A stretch of DNA of 58,389 nt, taken from Vicinamibacteria bacterium. Its GTDB lineage: Bacteria > Acidobacteriota > Vicinamibacteria > Fen-336. Made by a program: the position numbers and the translations under genes. The notes below the pieces were generated by a model that saw nothing but the letters and a program-made list of their open reading frames with translations, was not told where the DNA came from and made no database searches. Location: contig JAFGSN010000183.1 of the NCBI GenBank assembly GCA_016934575.1, positions 1 through 58,389 of the forward strand, written 5' to 3'. Below are positions 25,867 through 34,058 of this stretch, one piece after another (the first letter of the stretch is position 1; each line of letters begins with the position of its first letter).

Positions 25867-26142
25867 TCAAGATTTGACGGCCTTTTTGAGATCCTTGCCG
25901 GGAGCGAATCGCGGCGCGCGCCCGCCGGATATTCTCATCAACTCGCCGGTTTGCGGATTGCGGCCGCGTCGACTCTTGCGGCGTGAGACCAGGAACGTGC
26001 CGAACCCTACCAAGGTGACGCGTTCGCCTTTCTTGAGAGAGCGCGTCACGTGAAAGACGAGCGCATCGATGACCCGGTTCACGGCGACCTTGGTCAGGTC
26101 GCAATCCTTGGAAATCGTGGCCACGAGATCGGCCTTGTTCAT
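25867..26142 (-). CDS. hup: HU/IHF-family DNA-binding protein
   Basis: The 91-residue nucleoid protein begins MNKADLVATISKDCDLTKVAVNRVID. It has the HU arm and core GERVTLVGFGTFLVSRRKSRRGRNPQTGELMRI and PRFAPGKDLKKAV. The ATG at 26142 has GGAGG six bases upstream; the ATGs further out are unlikely. Monocistronic or at the end of the upstream run. Confidence 0.93.
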   Translation of the reverse strand: MNKADLVATISKDCDLTKVAVNRVIDALVFHVTRSLKKGERVTLVGFGTFLVSRRKSRRGRNPQTGELMRISGGRAPRFAPGKDLKKAVKS

Positions 26143-26270
26143 GAGGTCCTCCGCGTCCATCGGCGGAACCACGGCGAGCGCGCCGTCGCCGCGGATAAAA
26201 GGATCTTTCCGTCATGGCGTCCAATCCAATTCATCATCGCATCACGCCGATCGCAAGCGTGGCCGGGCGA

Positions 26271-27428
26271 TCAAGCGGCGGCCTCGCGGACGCTTTCCAG
26301 GAGCACTTCGATGCCTTTCTCGAGGATCGGGTCGCCGCTCGATTCCGTCTCGCTCTCGTCCCCCTGAGGGGAATCGACCGGAACGCTCGGCTCTATGCCC
26401 TCTCCATGAATCGGCTTGCCGTTGAGGCGCAAGTAATGCGCGACAGTGAGTCTCAGGGCGCCCCGTTCGAGCGGAATCGTCTTCTGGGCGGCGGCGCGGC
26501 CGAACGTGCGCCGCCCGACAAGTTTCGCGCGTCCCGAGTCGAGCAGCGCCGCGGCGAGAATCTCGCCGGCGCCGGCCGTGCCGGCGTCGATCAGGACCGT
26601 CAGCGGAAGCCGCCACTCCGGTCGTATCGCTCCGGTGGCGAGAACCTCTTCGCCGGCGGTGCGTCCGGAGAGGCGCGCCACGGCGCCTTCCATGAAGAGC
26701 GCCGCGATCTTGGCCGCCTCCTGAGGTTTGCCGTGGGCCGCGCCGCGAAGATCGAGCACGAGCTTGTTTGCTCCGTCTCTCTTGAGAGCCGTGATTTCCA
26801 CGACAGCGAGATCGTCCGTCCCGGCGGTTAACTCCGGAATCTTGAGGTATCCGACAGACTGCTCACACATGCGGCTCGTTGGAACGGCGCGCGCGATCTT
26901 CTCGCGCACGATCGCAAAATTGAGAGGATCGGTGCCGGAACGGAAAACGGCGAGCTTGACCAGGGAGCCCGGCGACCCCCGAAGCATGCTCTCGCCGATG
27001 GGCACGCTCACGGCATGCGTGTGCTTTCCGTCGATCGTTTTGATGATGTCTCCGGATCGTAAGCCGGCGCGATCCGCCGGAGAATCGGCCCGCGCGGCGA
27101 CGACCATGAGAAATCCGAAGCGCCGCGTCAATACGGCGCCGATTTCGCCTTCCTCGGACGGCTGCTTGAGCGCCGCGAGGTCCGCGTCGGACAGGAAGGA
27201 GCTGTCTCCGTCGAGCGCCTCCGTGAGGCCGAGCTGGGCGCCGTTCATGGTGCGCTCCATGTCCACCGGCTCGACGTACGCGTTGAGAACGATGTGCAGG
27301 ACCTCGTTGAAGAGAGCCAACTGAGTATAGGCGCTGTCTCCCAGGACCATTCCGAGCCAACCTAGAGACACATACGCCGCCAGGAGCGCCGAGATCAGAG
27401 CGACGATCAGATGTCCGCGCGCACTCAT
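26271..27428 (-). CDS. S41-family (CtpA-like) pseudoprotease
   Basis: The 385-residue protein has an N-terminal membrane or signal segment (7-28), a linker, a PDZ domain (about 90-165; GFLMVVAARADSPADRAGLRSGDIIKTIDG) and an S41 domain (about 190-350). In CtpA and Prc the catalytic residues are Ser in SASASEI and Lys in TFGKG, 25 residues apart. Here they are Gly286 (GTAGAGEI) and Arg311 (TFGRAAAQ) with the same spacing. Both catalytic residues are gone although the surrounding fold sequence is good. It starts seven bases after the EnvC-like gene, the usual EnvC-CtpA arrangement. I infer a binding or regulatory role at the cell envelope. Confidence 0.8.
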   Translation of the reverse strand: MSARGHLIVALISALLAAYVSLGWLGMVLGDSAYTQLALFNEVLHIVLNAYVEPVDMERTMNGAQLGLTEALDGDSSFLSDADLAALKQPSEEGEIGAVLTRRFGFLMVVAARADSPADRAGLRSGDIIKTIDGKHTHAVSVPIGESMLRGSPGSLVKLAVFRSGTDPLNFAIVREKIARAVPTSRMCEQSVGYLKIPELTAGTDDLAVVEITALKRDGANKLVLDLRGAAHGKPQEAAKIAALFMEGAVARLSGRTAGEEVLATGAIRPEWRLPLTVLIDAGTAGAGEILAAALLDSGRAKLVGRRTFGRAAAQKTIPLERGALRLTVAHYLRLNGKPIHGEGIEPSVPVDSPQGDESETESSGDPILEKGIEVLLESVREAAA

Positions 27429-27435
27429 GAAATCA

Positions 27436-28578
27436 TTATAAGTGACTTCTTCGAAGCCAGTCCATCGGGTTCTCGGGCTTGCCCTGGAAGCGCATCTCGA
27501 AATACAGACCCGGCCCCTGCAAGCCGGCGCCGACCGATCCCACGACCTGTCCGGCGGTGACTTGGTCGCCCACGCGGACGTTCGCGTCGGACAACCGGCC
27601 GTAAAGCGACAGGTGGCGGCCGCCGTGATCGATAACGACCAGCAAGCCGTAGCCCAGCAGTCGATCGGAGAAGACGACCGTGCCGTCATGCACGGCGGTC
27701 ACGGCCGCGTCGGGCGCGGCCTCGATTTCGATGCCGTTCTGAATCGTATAGGTGGAGAACCTGGGATGCTTGCGACGGCCGAACGGCACGCGTACGCGTC
27801 CGGTCACCGGCCACGGAAGCGAGCCCTTGAAGACCGAGACGGGCACGCTCACGGGCCCTTCTTCGAAGCCCGAGAGAAGTTGCCGCAGCCTCTGCTCGGC
27901 TTCGGACAGCTCGTCCAGGAAGGCGTCGTTTGTCTCTCTGCTCGCCACGATGTCTCTCAGGAAACTCCGCTTGGCGATGCGCTCGGCGTTGAGCCGTTGA
28001 CGCTGCGATCTGGTCTCGATCCGTAACGATTGGACATCCTGCGTTCTGCGAACAAGCTCTTCGCGCGTATCGTTCAGCGCCTTGAGATCCCGGCGAAATT
28101 TCGCGATCCGTTCGTTGTCCTTGCGCGCCAGCGCCGTGACGTATCGGAAGCCCTCGAGGATCGCCGCGGGACGTTCGACCGAGAGCAGCAGGCGCAGATA
28201 CGAAAGACGTCCGAGCTTGTAGAGCGCGCGTGCGCGCGCGACGACGAGCGGTCGCGCCTGATCGAGATCGCTCTCGATTTCACGGACTCGCCGCAAGGTG
28301 CGATCAAGATCCAGATTGGCGCGCTCGAAAACGAGCCGCAGCTCGCGCAATTCCGTTCCACGCAACCGAACCGCGAGGTCCAGGCGCTCGATCTCGCGCA
28401 ACAGGCCTTTCTCCTCGTTTTGCAGGCGATTGATTTCGTTTTCCAGCGCGATCCGACGCTGCTTGACCTTCTCGATCCTCGCGTCGATCGAAGCGACCAG
28501 GGAAGCGGGCGGAGCTTTCTGCGAGCCGTCGGACGGCGCGGCGGCGGCAAGCATCAATGTGATCGCCGCGACGCTCAA
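27436..28578 (-). CDS. envC: EnvC-like murein hydrolase activator (coiled coil plus LytM domain)
   Basis: The 380-residue secreted protein has a signal peptide (VAAITLMLAAAAP), long coiled coils (residues about 25-225) and a C-terminal M23/LytM domain. The LytM metal ligands are replaced: the position that is H-x-x-x-D in active M23 enzymes reads NGIEIEA, and the HxH position reads LYF (GLYFEMR), as in E. coli EnvC. So it should activate amidases and not cut peptidoglycan. The TTG start overlaps the stop of the upstream DUF3108 gene (TTGA) and has GGAGG five bases upstream. Confidence 0.88.
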   Translation of the reverse strand: MSVAAITLMLAAAAPSDGSQKAPPASLVASIDARIEKVKQRRIALENEINRLQNEEKGLLREIERLDLAVRLRGTELRELRLVFERANLDLDRTLRRVREIESDLDQARPLVVARARALYKLGRLSYLRLLLSVERPAAILEGFRYVTALARKDNERIAKFRRDLKALNDTREELVRRTQDVQSLRIETRSQRQRLNAERIAKRSFLRDIVASRETNDAFLDELSEAEQRLRQLLSGFEEGPVSVPVSVFKGSLPWPVTGRVRVPFGRRKHPRFSTYTIQNGIEIEAAPDAAVTAVHDGTVVFSDRLLGYGLLVVIDHGGRHLSLYGRLSDANVRVGDQVTAGQVVGSVGAGLQGPGLYFEMRFQGKPENPMDWLRRSHL

Positions 28579-29372
28579 GACGCCTCCTCGTCCATGCGGG
28601 CCGGCGGAACGTAGCTTTCGAGGTCTGCGGACACCGAGCCGATTGGGATTTTCGAGCGCATGCGCACGGGAATCCGCCGATGATCGTCCGTGAGCCAGAT
28701 CTTGAGATTTCCCTTGCGAACGAAGAGGCCCGAGCCTTCCATGAGCGTCGGTTCCACGATCACCGTCGGGCAGCGTTTTCCCAGAGGCGACGGGAGATCG
28801 AGCCGTTCGCGGCCCAGGAACCGCACGGCGAGCTGATAGCGTCTCCCGTTGTCGAAGACCGACAGGGTGAGCGGCGAGGATTCCGGGACGCCCCGGACGC
28901 GCGTGACGAAGAAGGCCGACAGCACGTCGAGCGTGCAGGGCGGCAGCTCGAATCGGGACTCGCTGATCTTGCGGTCTTCGACGCGCGTGGCGCCGCTTTC
29001 GGGGTCAATCCTGACGACCTGATCCCGTTTCGCGCGTCCTTCCCGCAAGTGTTTTTCGATTCCCAGAGAGCAGCCCGATTTCGGTTCCCAGGTCGCCACC
29101 GTGCGATCGCGCACGCGGAAGCGGTAGAACCGCGGGAAGAATCCTTCAGTCCAGGCCTGGGCGATGAGATTCCAGACCGGACGACCTTCTCGTTCCGCGG
29201 CTTCCACGCTCATGCGCGCCCGTCCGGCGAGGATATGCGCGCATGTGATCTTCATCTGGATGATCTCGCCTGGTCCGAACGGCGGCTCCGTCGCGCCGGT
29301 CTGCTGCGTCGGCGCCAGCGTTGCCGCCAGGATCACGGCGGCGCACGGACAGGCGGCTCGGAGCGGCCGCAC
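28575..29372 (-). CDS. DUF3108 domain-containing envelope protein
   Basis: From the GTG at 29372 the protein is 265 residues with a signal-peptide-like start (AACPCAAVILAATLAP). The body carries the DUF3108 pattern: FRVRDRTVATWEPKSGCS, ESRFELPPCTLDVLSAFFVTR, LTLSVFDNGRRYQLAV and WLTDDHRRIPVRMRSKIPIGSVSADLESY. The frame stays open to 29777, but upstream residues are Arg-rich and not protein-like. It overlaps envC by four bases. Probable periplasmic protein of unknown role. Confidence 0.8.
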   Translation of the reverse strand: MRPLRAACPCAAVILAATLAPTQQTGATEPPFGPGEIIQMKITCAHILAGRARMSVEAAEREGRPVWNLIAQAWTEGFFPRFYRFRVRDRTVATWEPKSGCSLGIEKHLREGRAKRDQVVRIDPESGATRVEDRKISESRFELPPCTLDVLSAFFVTRVRGVPESSPLTLSVFDNGRRYQLAVRFLGRERLDLPSPLGKRCPTVIVEPTLMEGSGLFVRKGNLKIWLTDDHRRIPVRMRSKIPIGSVSADLESYVPPARMDEEAS

Positions 29373-29512
29373 ATCAGCGCCATCTCGCTCGGATTTTCTC
29401 GCGATGGAAGCCTTGTGCGGGCGACGGTTGGGAGAAGGCGCGTCTTTCGCCTGACCGAGTTGGGCGCGAGTTGCGCGCCGTTCCGTCCAGGATCTCGCGA
29501 GATTGGACAACA

Positions 29513-30157
29513 CTAGTCCTTGCGTGAGTGAAATCGGAAACGCCGCCCGCGTCGAGATCCGGAGGATGCTCCCGGCTCCGTGTCCGGCGTCGCGTCCTCC
29601 GCCTGCTCGACGTCCGATTCGCTGGACTCGTTCGTGGGTTCGAGCGCGCGTTTTTCGGTTTGCATCAGATCGATTTGCTCGTGGAGATGCGTCAGTCGCA
29701 ACGATGCGGAGAGTGCGATGCCCGCCATGGCACGGAGCGGTTCTGTCGTTCCCGATGGAATTCCGGCGAAGGCGCATGGATGCGATGAGGCGAGGACGGC
29801 TATGGCGCGCGGGTCCTTCGCGGTTGTCAGCGGGAGCATCAGGAGCGAACGCAGCCCTCGTTTCAGAAGCAGCGCGCGCGTTTGGGGAAAACGCGTGGCG
29901 TCGGGTATGTCGTCGAACCTCAAGACGCGATCATGGCTCAGGACATGATCCAGCGCGTCGTCCGCGGCCAGGCTTTCGGACGGGGCGATCATGGGCAGGC
30001 GGCGCGTTGTCCCTTCCAGCGCAAGGATGATCTCTCCCGCCTCGGCTCGCATATGCGCCGGCAGCACCTCCAGCAAGCGCTGCGCCAAGGTCGCGCCCCC
30101 ATCGGGCTCGATCGCGTCGGCCAGTCGTAGTAGCTTCCGGGCAATCTCCGAAATCAT
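29513..30157 (-). CDS. GAF-domain protein
   Basis: The 214-residue protein reads MISEIARKLLRLADAIE, then a GAF-like region (residues 25-160; RFDDIPDATRFPQTRALLLKRGLRSLLMLPL, VLASSHPCAF), then a low-complexity charged tail of about 45 residues (RALEPTNESSESDVEQAEDA, ending RFRFHSRKD). No output domain follows, so the ligand and target are unknown. The start is the ATG at 30157, very near an extended -10 box. Confidence 0.65.
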   Translation of the reverse strand: MISEIARKLLRLADAIEPDGGATLAQRLLEVLPAHMRAEAGEIILALEGTTRRLPMIAPSESLAADDALDHVLSHDRVLRFDDIPDATRFPQTRALLLKRGLRSLLMLPLTTAKDPRAIAVLASSHPCAFAGIPSGTTEPLRAMAGIALSASLRLTHLHEQIDLMQTEKRALEPTNESSESDVEQAEDATPDTEPGASSGSRRGRRFRFHSRKD

Positions 30158-30170
30158 TACGCGAATAGTT

Positions 30171-30179
30171 ATTGTAGCA
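30171..30179 (-). promoter_or_regulatory. Extended -10 promoter for the GAF gene
   Basis: The minus strand reads TGCTACAAT, an extended -10 (TGnTACAAT), ending 13 bases before the ATG at 30157. The predicted leader is only a few bases and no Shine-Dalgarno is visible. Confidence 0.5.
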
Positions 30180-30264
30180 CCTGATCTCGACCTCGGGAAT
30201 GACGGGGAGTCGAAGGGGGCGGTGAACAGCAATGCTATGGCGCGATATGCTAGTCTCATCGCCT

Positions 30265-30281
30265 CGGAGCCTTTGGCTCCG
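30265..30281 (+). promoter_or_regulatory. Hairpin just upstream of the ymdB start codon
   Basis: CGGAGCC and GGCTCCG form a perfect 7-bp stem with a TTT loop, ending five bases before the ATG at 30287. The GGAG in the left arm is the only Shine-Dalgarno-like sequence nearby and is paired in the stem. Confidence 0.45.
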
Positions 30282-30286
30282 AAGTC

Positions 30287-31084
30287 ATGATGCGGATTCT
30301 CGTCGTCGGCGACATCGTCGGAAGTCCGGGGCGCTCGCTTCTCAAGCAGGCCTTGCCTGCTCTGCGACGGAAGCACGAGATCGATTATTGCATCGCAAAC
30401 GTTGAAAACGCGGCCGGAGGATTCGGGCTCACGAAGAACACTTGCGACGAGATCCTCGACGCGGGCGTCGACTGCCTGACGACGGGAAACCACGTCTGGG
30501 ACAAGAAGGAGATCCTCGATTTCATCGATCTCATCCCGCAGCTTCTGAGGCCGGCCAACTATCCGCCGGATCAACCCGGCGCCGGGTCCTTTGTCGGTCG
30601 TGGACGGCTCTCGGGACATCCCATCGCCACTCTCAACCTGAGCGGTCGTGTTTTCATGGGAGGCGCGATTGACGATCCTTTCCGCCGCGCGAGCGCGGAA
30701 GTGGAGCGACTGAAGCGGGAAACCGACGTGATTATCGTCGACTTCCATGCCGAGGCCACTTCGGAAAAGACCGCGCTCGGCTATCATCTCGACGGCCAGG
30801 TGTCGGCGGTCCTCGGCACGCACACGCATGTGCCGACTTGCGACCAGAGGATCCTGCCCGGAGGAACCGCATACTGCACTGATATCGGCATGACCGGGCC
30901 GTATGATTCCGTGATCGGCGTGACGACGGAGGCGATCCTGCGCCGCTTTCTCACGGGCATGCCGACGCGTTTCGAAACGGCCAAGGGCGACCCACGCTTC
31001 GCCGCCGTGATGGTCGAGGTCGATCCGCGCGGCGGGCGAGCGCTGAGCGTCGAGAGAATGCTGCTCGGGCCGAAAGATCTCTAG
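30287..31084 (+). CDS. ymdB: YmdB-family metallophosphoesterase
   Basis: The 265-residue protein is a calcineurin-like phosphodiesterase of the YmdB type, which hydrolyses 2',3'-cyclic nucleotides. Metal-binding motifs are VGDIVGSPGR near the N-terminus, NVENAAGG, the GNHVWDKKE block, VDFHAEATSEK and the VLGTHTHVPT block. The DIGMTGPYDSVIG block and C-terminal length are typical. In Firmicutes ymdB follows rny; here no rny is adjacent. It is divergent from the GAF gene. Confidence 0.92.
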   Translation: MMRILVVGDIVGSPGRSLLKQALPALRRKHEIDYCIANVENAAGGFGLTKNTCDEILDAGVDCLTTGNHVWDKKEILDFIDLIPQLLRPANYPPDQPGAGSFVGRGRLSGHPIATLNLSGRVFMGGAIDDPFRRASAEVERLKRETDVIIVDFHAEATSEKTALGYHLDGQVSAVLGTHTHVPTCDQRILPGGTAYCTDIGMTGPYDSVIGVTTEAILRRFLTGMPTRFETAKGDPRFAAVMVEVDPRGGRALSVERMLLGPKDL

Positions 31085-31139
31085 TAGGTGTTATCCTCGA
31101 ATATGAATCGCGAACGTCGATTCTGACGTCGTTCACGAT

Positions 31140-32189
31140 TCATGTGACGTATTTCCCGCCGCGCTTCATGGCCGCCGCCATCTCGGATGGATTCATTCGG
31201 TGGAGCAAGGAGATCTCGTTGATCGTGCGCACTCCGGGCCGAGCGACGAGCAGCTTGGGCAGGCAATTCATGGCGATCGCGGCCGTGGCGGCGTCGCCGC
31301 CGATGCCGCCGGCGATCGTCACGTCGAGAGGCGGCGCGCCGTCGACCAGGATGTGGTCCCGCGGCGCTTCCGCGCCGACGTAGAGTTGAAGATCAAGGCT
31401 GACGATCAGCTCTCCCTTGCGGTAGGCGCGCGCATATTGCTTGATTCCGGAGACGGCGCCGGCGGGAACCCGTATCTGCTCGGTGTCGAGATCGCGCGGC
31501 GCGATGACGGGCTCGATCGTCTCGTCGATGCGGTCCAGCTTCCATCCGAGCGTATGGGCGATCATGTGCGTCGACTGCAGCAGTCCGACGTGGCGGACGT
31601 TGCCCTCGGCGAGCGCGCGACGGAACTGATGGACGCTGAGACCGGCGCCCGCCTTGCGCTGCAACGATCGCCGTCGCGCCGCGAGATCGACGACGCGCGT
31701 CGCCGAGATTCGGCGCACCTCGCTGCACGGGGCGGTGAGCATGAGCGGCAGGGCGTCCATGGCGAAACCGGGATTGACTCCCGTCGAGAGCAACGTCACC
31801 TTCTTGGCGCGCGCCTCCCGATCCAGCGTCTTGAACGCCGCCTGGTTTCCGGGAATGGGATAAGCCAGCTCCTCGCAGGTCGTGACGACGTGCAAGCCTT
31901 TTTTGATCAGCTTGATCAGGAGCTCCTTGCACTCCGAGAGAGACGAGCTTGTCGCCAGGATCGCGACGTCCGCCCGGAGCTTGGAGAGCCGGCGATCCAT
32001 GTCATCACGGACACGGATCCGCAGTCGTCTGGGAAGTCCGAGAACCTCGCCCAAGTCCTTGCCGGCTCGATCGGGCGAAAGATCCGCGGCCGAAACGATC
32101 GTTATGCCCGGGGTTTCGAGCGCCAGCCGGGCGATCGCCTGGCCGATCGGGCCGAGGCCGAAGTGCGCACAACGCAAAGCGCGCCCCAT
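31140..32189 (-). CDS. DapB-fold dehydrogenase, 2,4-diaminopentanoate dehydrogenase-like
   Basis: The 349-residue protein has an N-terminal NAD(P) fold (FGLGPIGQAIARLALETPGITIVSAADLSPDRAGKDLGEVLGL). It matches the Ord/DapB-like family (ATSSSLSECKELLIKLIKKG, EELAYPIPGNQAAF, STGVNPGFAMDALPLML). A central substrate-binding domain with QSTHMIAHTLGW follows. Ord oxidises 2,4-diaminopentanoate in ornithine fermentation; here the neighbour is a lysine 6-transaminase, so the natural substrate could be a cyclic imine from lysine. It starts 12 bases after the small protein gene of the same operon. Confidence 0.8.
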   Translation of the reverse strand: MGRALRCAHFGLGPIGQAIARLALETPGITIVSAADLSPDRAGKDLGEVLGLPRRLRIRVRDDMDRRLSKLRADVAILATSSSLSECKELLIKLIKKGLHVVTTCEELAYPIPGNQAAFKTLDREARAKKVTLLSTGVNPGFAMDALPLMLTAPCSEVRRISATRVVDLAARRRSLQRKAGAGLSVHQFRRALAEGNVRHVGLLQSTHMIAHTLGWKLDRIDETIEPVIAPRDLDTEQIRVPAGAVSGIKQYARAYRKGELIVSLDLQLYVGAEAPRDHILVDGAPPLDVTIAGGIGGDAATAAIAMNCLPKLLVARPGVRTINEISLLHRMNPSEMAAAMKRGGKYVT

Positions 32190-32201
32190 GACGGCCTCGA
32201 C

Positions 32202-32417
32202 TTAGCGCTCCACGTCCAGAGAAGGCATCTCCTCGATAGCGTCAGCGGCGAGAATCACGGTCGATGCGATCGGCAGCAGGCCCGTGTATTGCCGTCCTCC
32301 GGATTCAAGCGTGATCTCGTAATATCCTTCAGGCGCCACGCGCACGAGACGTCCGCGGGCGCCCTTGGCTCCCAGAACATCGCTATAGATCTTGACCGGC
32401 GCTTCGCGTTCGATCAT
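32202..32417 (-). CDS. Small conserved-looking protein in the lysine transaminase operon
   Basis: The 71-residue acidic protein begins MIEREAPVKIYSDVLG. It has a beta-rich core (GRLVRVAPEGYYEITLESGGRQYTGLLPI), possibly an SH3-like barrel. It overlaps the end of the transaminase gene by 35 bases and precedes the dehydrogenase gene by 12, the tight packing of a real operon gene. No known family assigned. Confidence 0.6.
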   Translation of the reverse strand: MIEREAPVKIYSDVLGAKGARGRLVRVAPEGYYEITLESGGRQYTGLLPIASTVILAADAIEEMPSLDVER

Positions 32418-33801
32418 CGCTTACCCCCAAGAGCTGCTTCAGGCTCGTTCTCACGATTTCCAGCCCGTGATCCGCCTCCGCCGCGCTCAAGTTGAGGGGC
32501 GGACGGAATCGAATGGAACATACGCCGCATCCAACGGCCAGCAAGCCGTTTCTGACGAGGGCCGCTTGAGTCTTCGCTCTCAGCTCGGCCGAAGGAAGAT
32601 CGAAAGCGACCATGAGGCCGCGACCGCGCGCGTTCGACATCAAGCCGCCCGTGTCGCGCTCGATTTCCCGCAAACCCGCGAGCAGACGCTCGCCGACGAC
32701 GCGGGCGTTGTCGACGAGGAGATCTTCATCGATGATTTCGAGATAGCGCGTAAAACGCACCATGTCCGTGAGATTCCCGCCGAATGTCGACCCCAACCGC
32801 GACGGGACGCGGAAGACGTTCTCCGGTTCCTCGTCGACTCTTGGCCCGACGAGGCAGCCGGCAATCTGAGCTTTCTTCCCGAAAGCGAGCGCATCCGGCC
32901 GGAGGCCGAAGTGCTCGTGAGCCCAGAAGCGCCCTGTTAGGCCGACGCCGGTCTGAACCTCGTCGACGATGAAAAAACAGTCGTTCTCGCGGCATTTTTG
33001 TTCGACGGCGCGCAGGAACTCGCCGCGGAAATGGTTGTCTCCGCCTTCGCCCTGGATCGGCTCGACGATCACGGCCGCGATGTCCGGCGCGAGCTCGGCG
33101 AAGGCGCGTTCGATCTGCTCGATGGCGCGTCTCTCGGCAGCCTTCGTCCCGATTTCGTTTTCGGGCGTGACCGGGAAGCGCTGCTTGGGATTGTCGATAC
33201 GCGGCCAATCGAACTTGGGAAAGCCGTCGGTCTTGACGGGATCGGTGTTCGTCAAGGACAGCGTGTAGCCCGTGCGTCCATGGAAGGCTTCGCGGAGGTG
33301 GACGATCCGTGAGCCGAGAGCCGCGCCCGCGCCGCTGGCGCGGTTGCGGCGCACTTTCCAGTCCATGGCCGTCTTTAGCGCGTTTTCCACGCCCAACGCT
33401 CCGCCCTCGAGGAAAAAAGCATGCTTGAAATATGAAGGCACGGCAAGCCGGCGAAAGGTCTCGACGAAATGCGCGTACTCCGGAGCATGGAAGTCGGATA
33501 GAGACGGCTTGATGCGCGCGACGCGTCGCAGCGTCTCCTGGAATGTGGAATCGTGTAATTTTGGATGATTGTAGCCGACGGGGCTCGATGCGAAGAATGT
33601 AAAAAAGTCCAGGTACTCCCGGCCGGTGCGTGCGTCCACCAGCCATGATCCGTGGCTTCGGTCGTGGTCAAAGACTTGCTCGAAACCGTCTGTAAGCGCC
33701 AGCCGTCCGACAACCGAACGAACGGCGCCGGGATCGATGGAGAACCATCCCGATGGGTGTCGCAGGGAGCGATCATTGCGATTGTGATTGTCGAATCCCA
33801 T
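32383..33801 (-). CDS. lat: L-lysine 6-transaminase
   Basis: The 472-residue PLP enzyme transfers the epsilon-amino group of lysine to 2-oxoglutarate, giving 2-aminoadipate semialdehyde, which cyclises to piperideine-6-carboxylate. The Lat-type motifs are YLDFFTFFASSPVGYNHPK, KPSLSDFHAPEYA, FFLEGGALGVENALKTAMDWK, HGRTGYTLSLTNTDP, IVEPIQGEGGDNHFR, VDEVQTGVGLTGRFWAHEHFG and the PLP lysine in AFGKKAQIAG. The gene starts the operon and overlaps the small protein gene by 35 bases. Confidence 0.92.
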   Translation of the reverse strand: MGFDNHNRNDRSLRHPSGWFSIDPGAVRSVVGRLALTDGFEQVFDHDRSHGSWLVDARTGREYLDFFTFFASSPVGYNHPKLHDSTFQETLRRVARIKPSLSDFHAPEYAHFVETFRRLAVPSYFKHAFFLEGGALGVENALKTAMDWKVRRNRASGAGAALGSRIVHLREAFHGRTGYTLSLTNTDPVKTDGFPKFDWPRIDNPKQRFPVTPENEIGTKAAERRAIEQIERAFAELAPDIAAVIVEPIQGEGGDNHFRGEFLRAVEQKCRENDCFFIVDEVQTGVGLTGRFWAHEHFGLRPDALAFGKKAQIAGCLVGPRVDEEPENVFRVPSRLGSTFGGNLTDMVRFTRYLEIIDEDLLVDNARVVGERLLAGLREIERDTGGLMSNARGRGLMVAFDLPSAELRAKTQAALVRNGLLAVGCGVCSIRFRPPLNLSAAEADHGLEIVRTSLKQLLGVSDDRTRSAGQDL

Positions 33802-34058
33802 GGTCGCTCATGGATGTGTCGGGCGTAATCCTTTACGCATCAGCGAATTGCGTGATCGATAACGTCTGATCTGCACGGTACGATAACGAATCGAGCGCAT
33901 CTTAACAGAAGCAGCGCGCGCAGGGTAGCTTGCCCGTGTTTTTCGACGTTCCGCGCCGCCGCGAGCGTGAACGGCGATGGGCGCCCTCGCGCGATCCTGG
34001 CCAACGCGGCTAGAATACGAAGCCTCATCAACGCGGATGCTTTCTGGAGGAACGCTGT

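Noticed and set aside
33802-34058. Antisense frame in the gap before the GT4 gene
   Set aside because: It overlaps the GT4 start and has no family resemblance.
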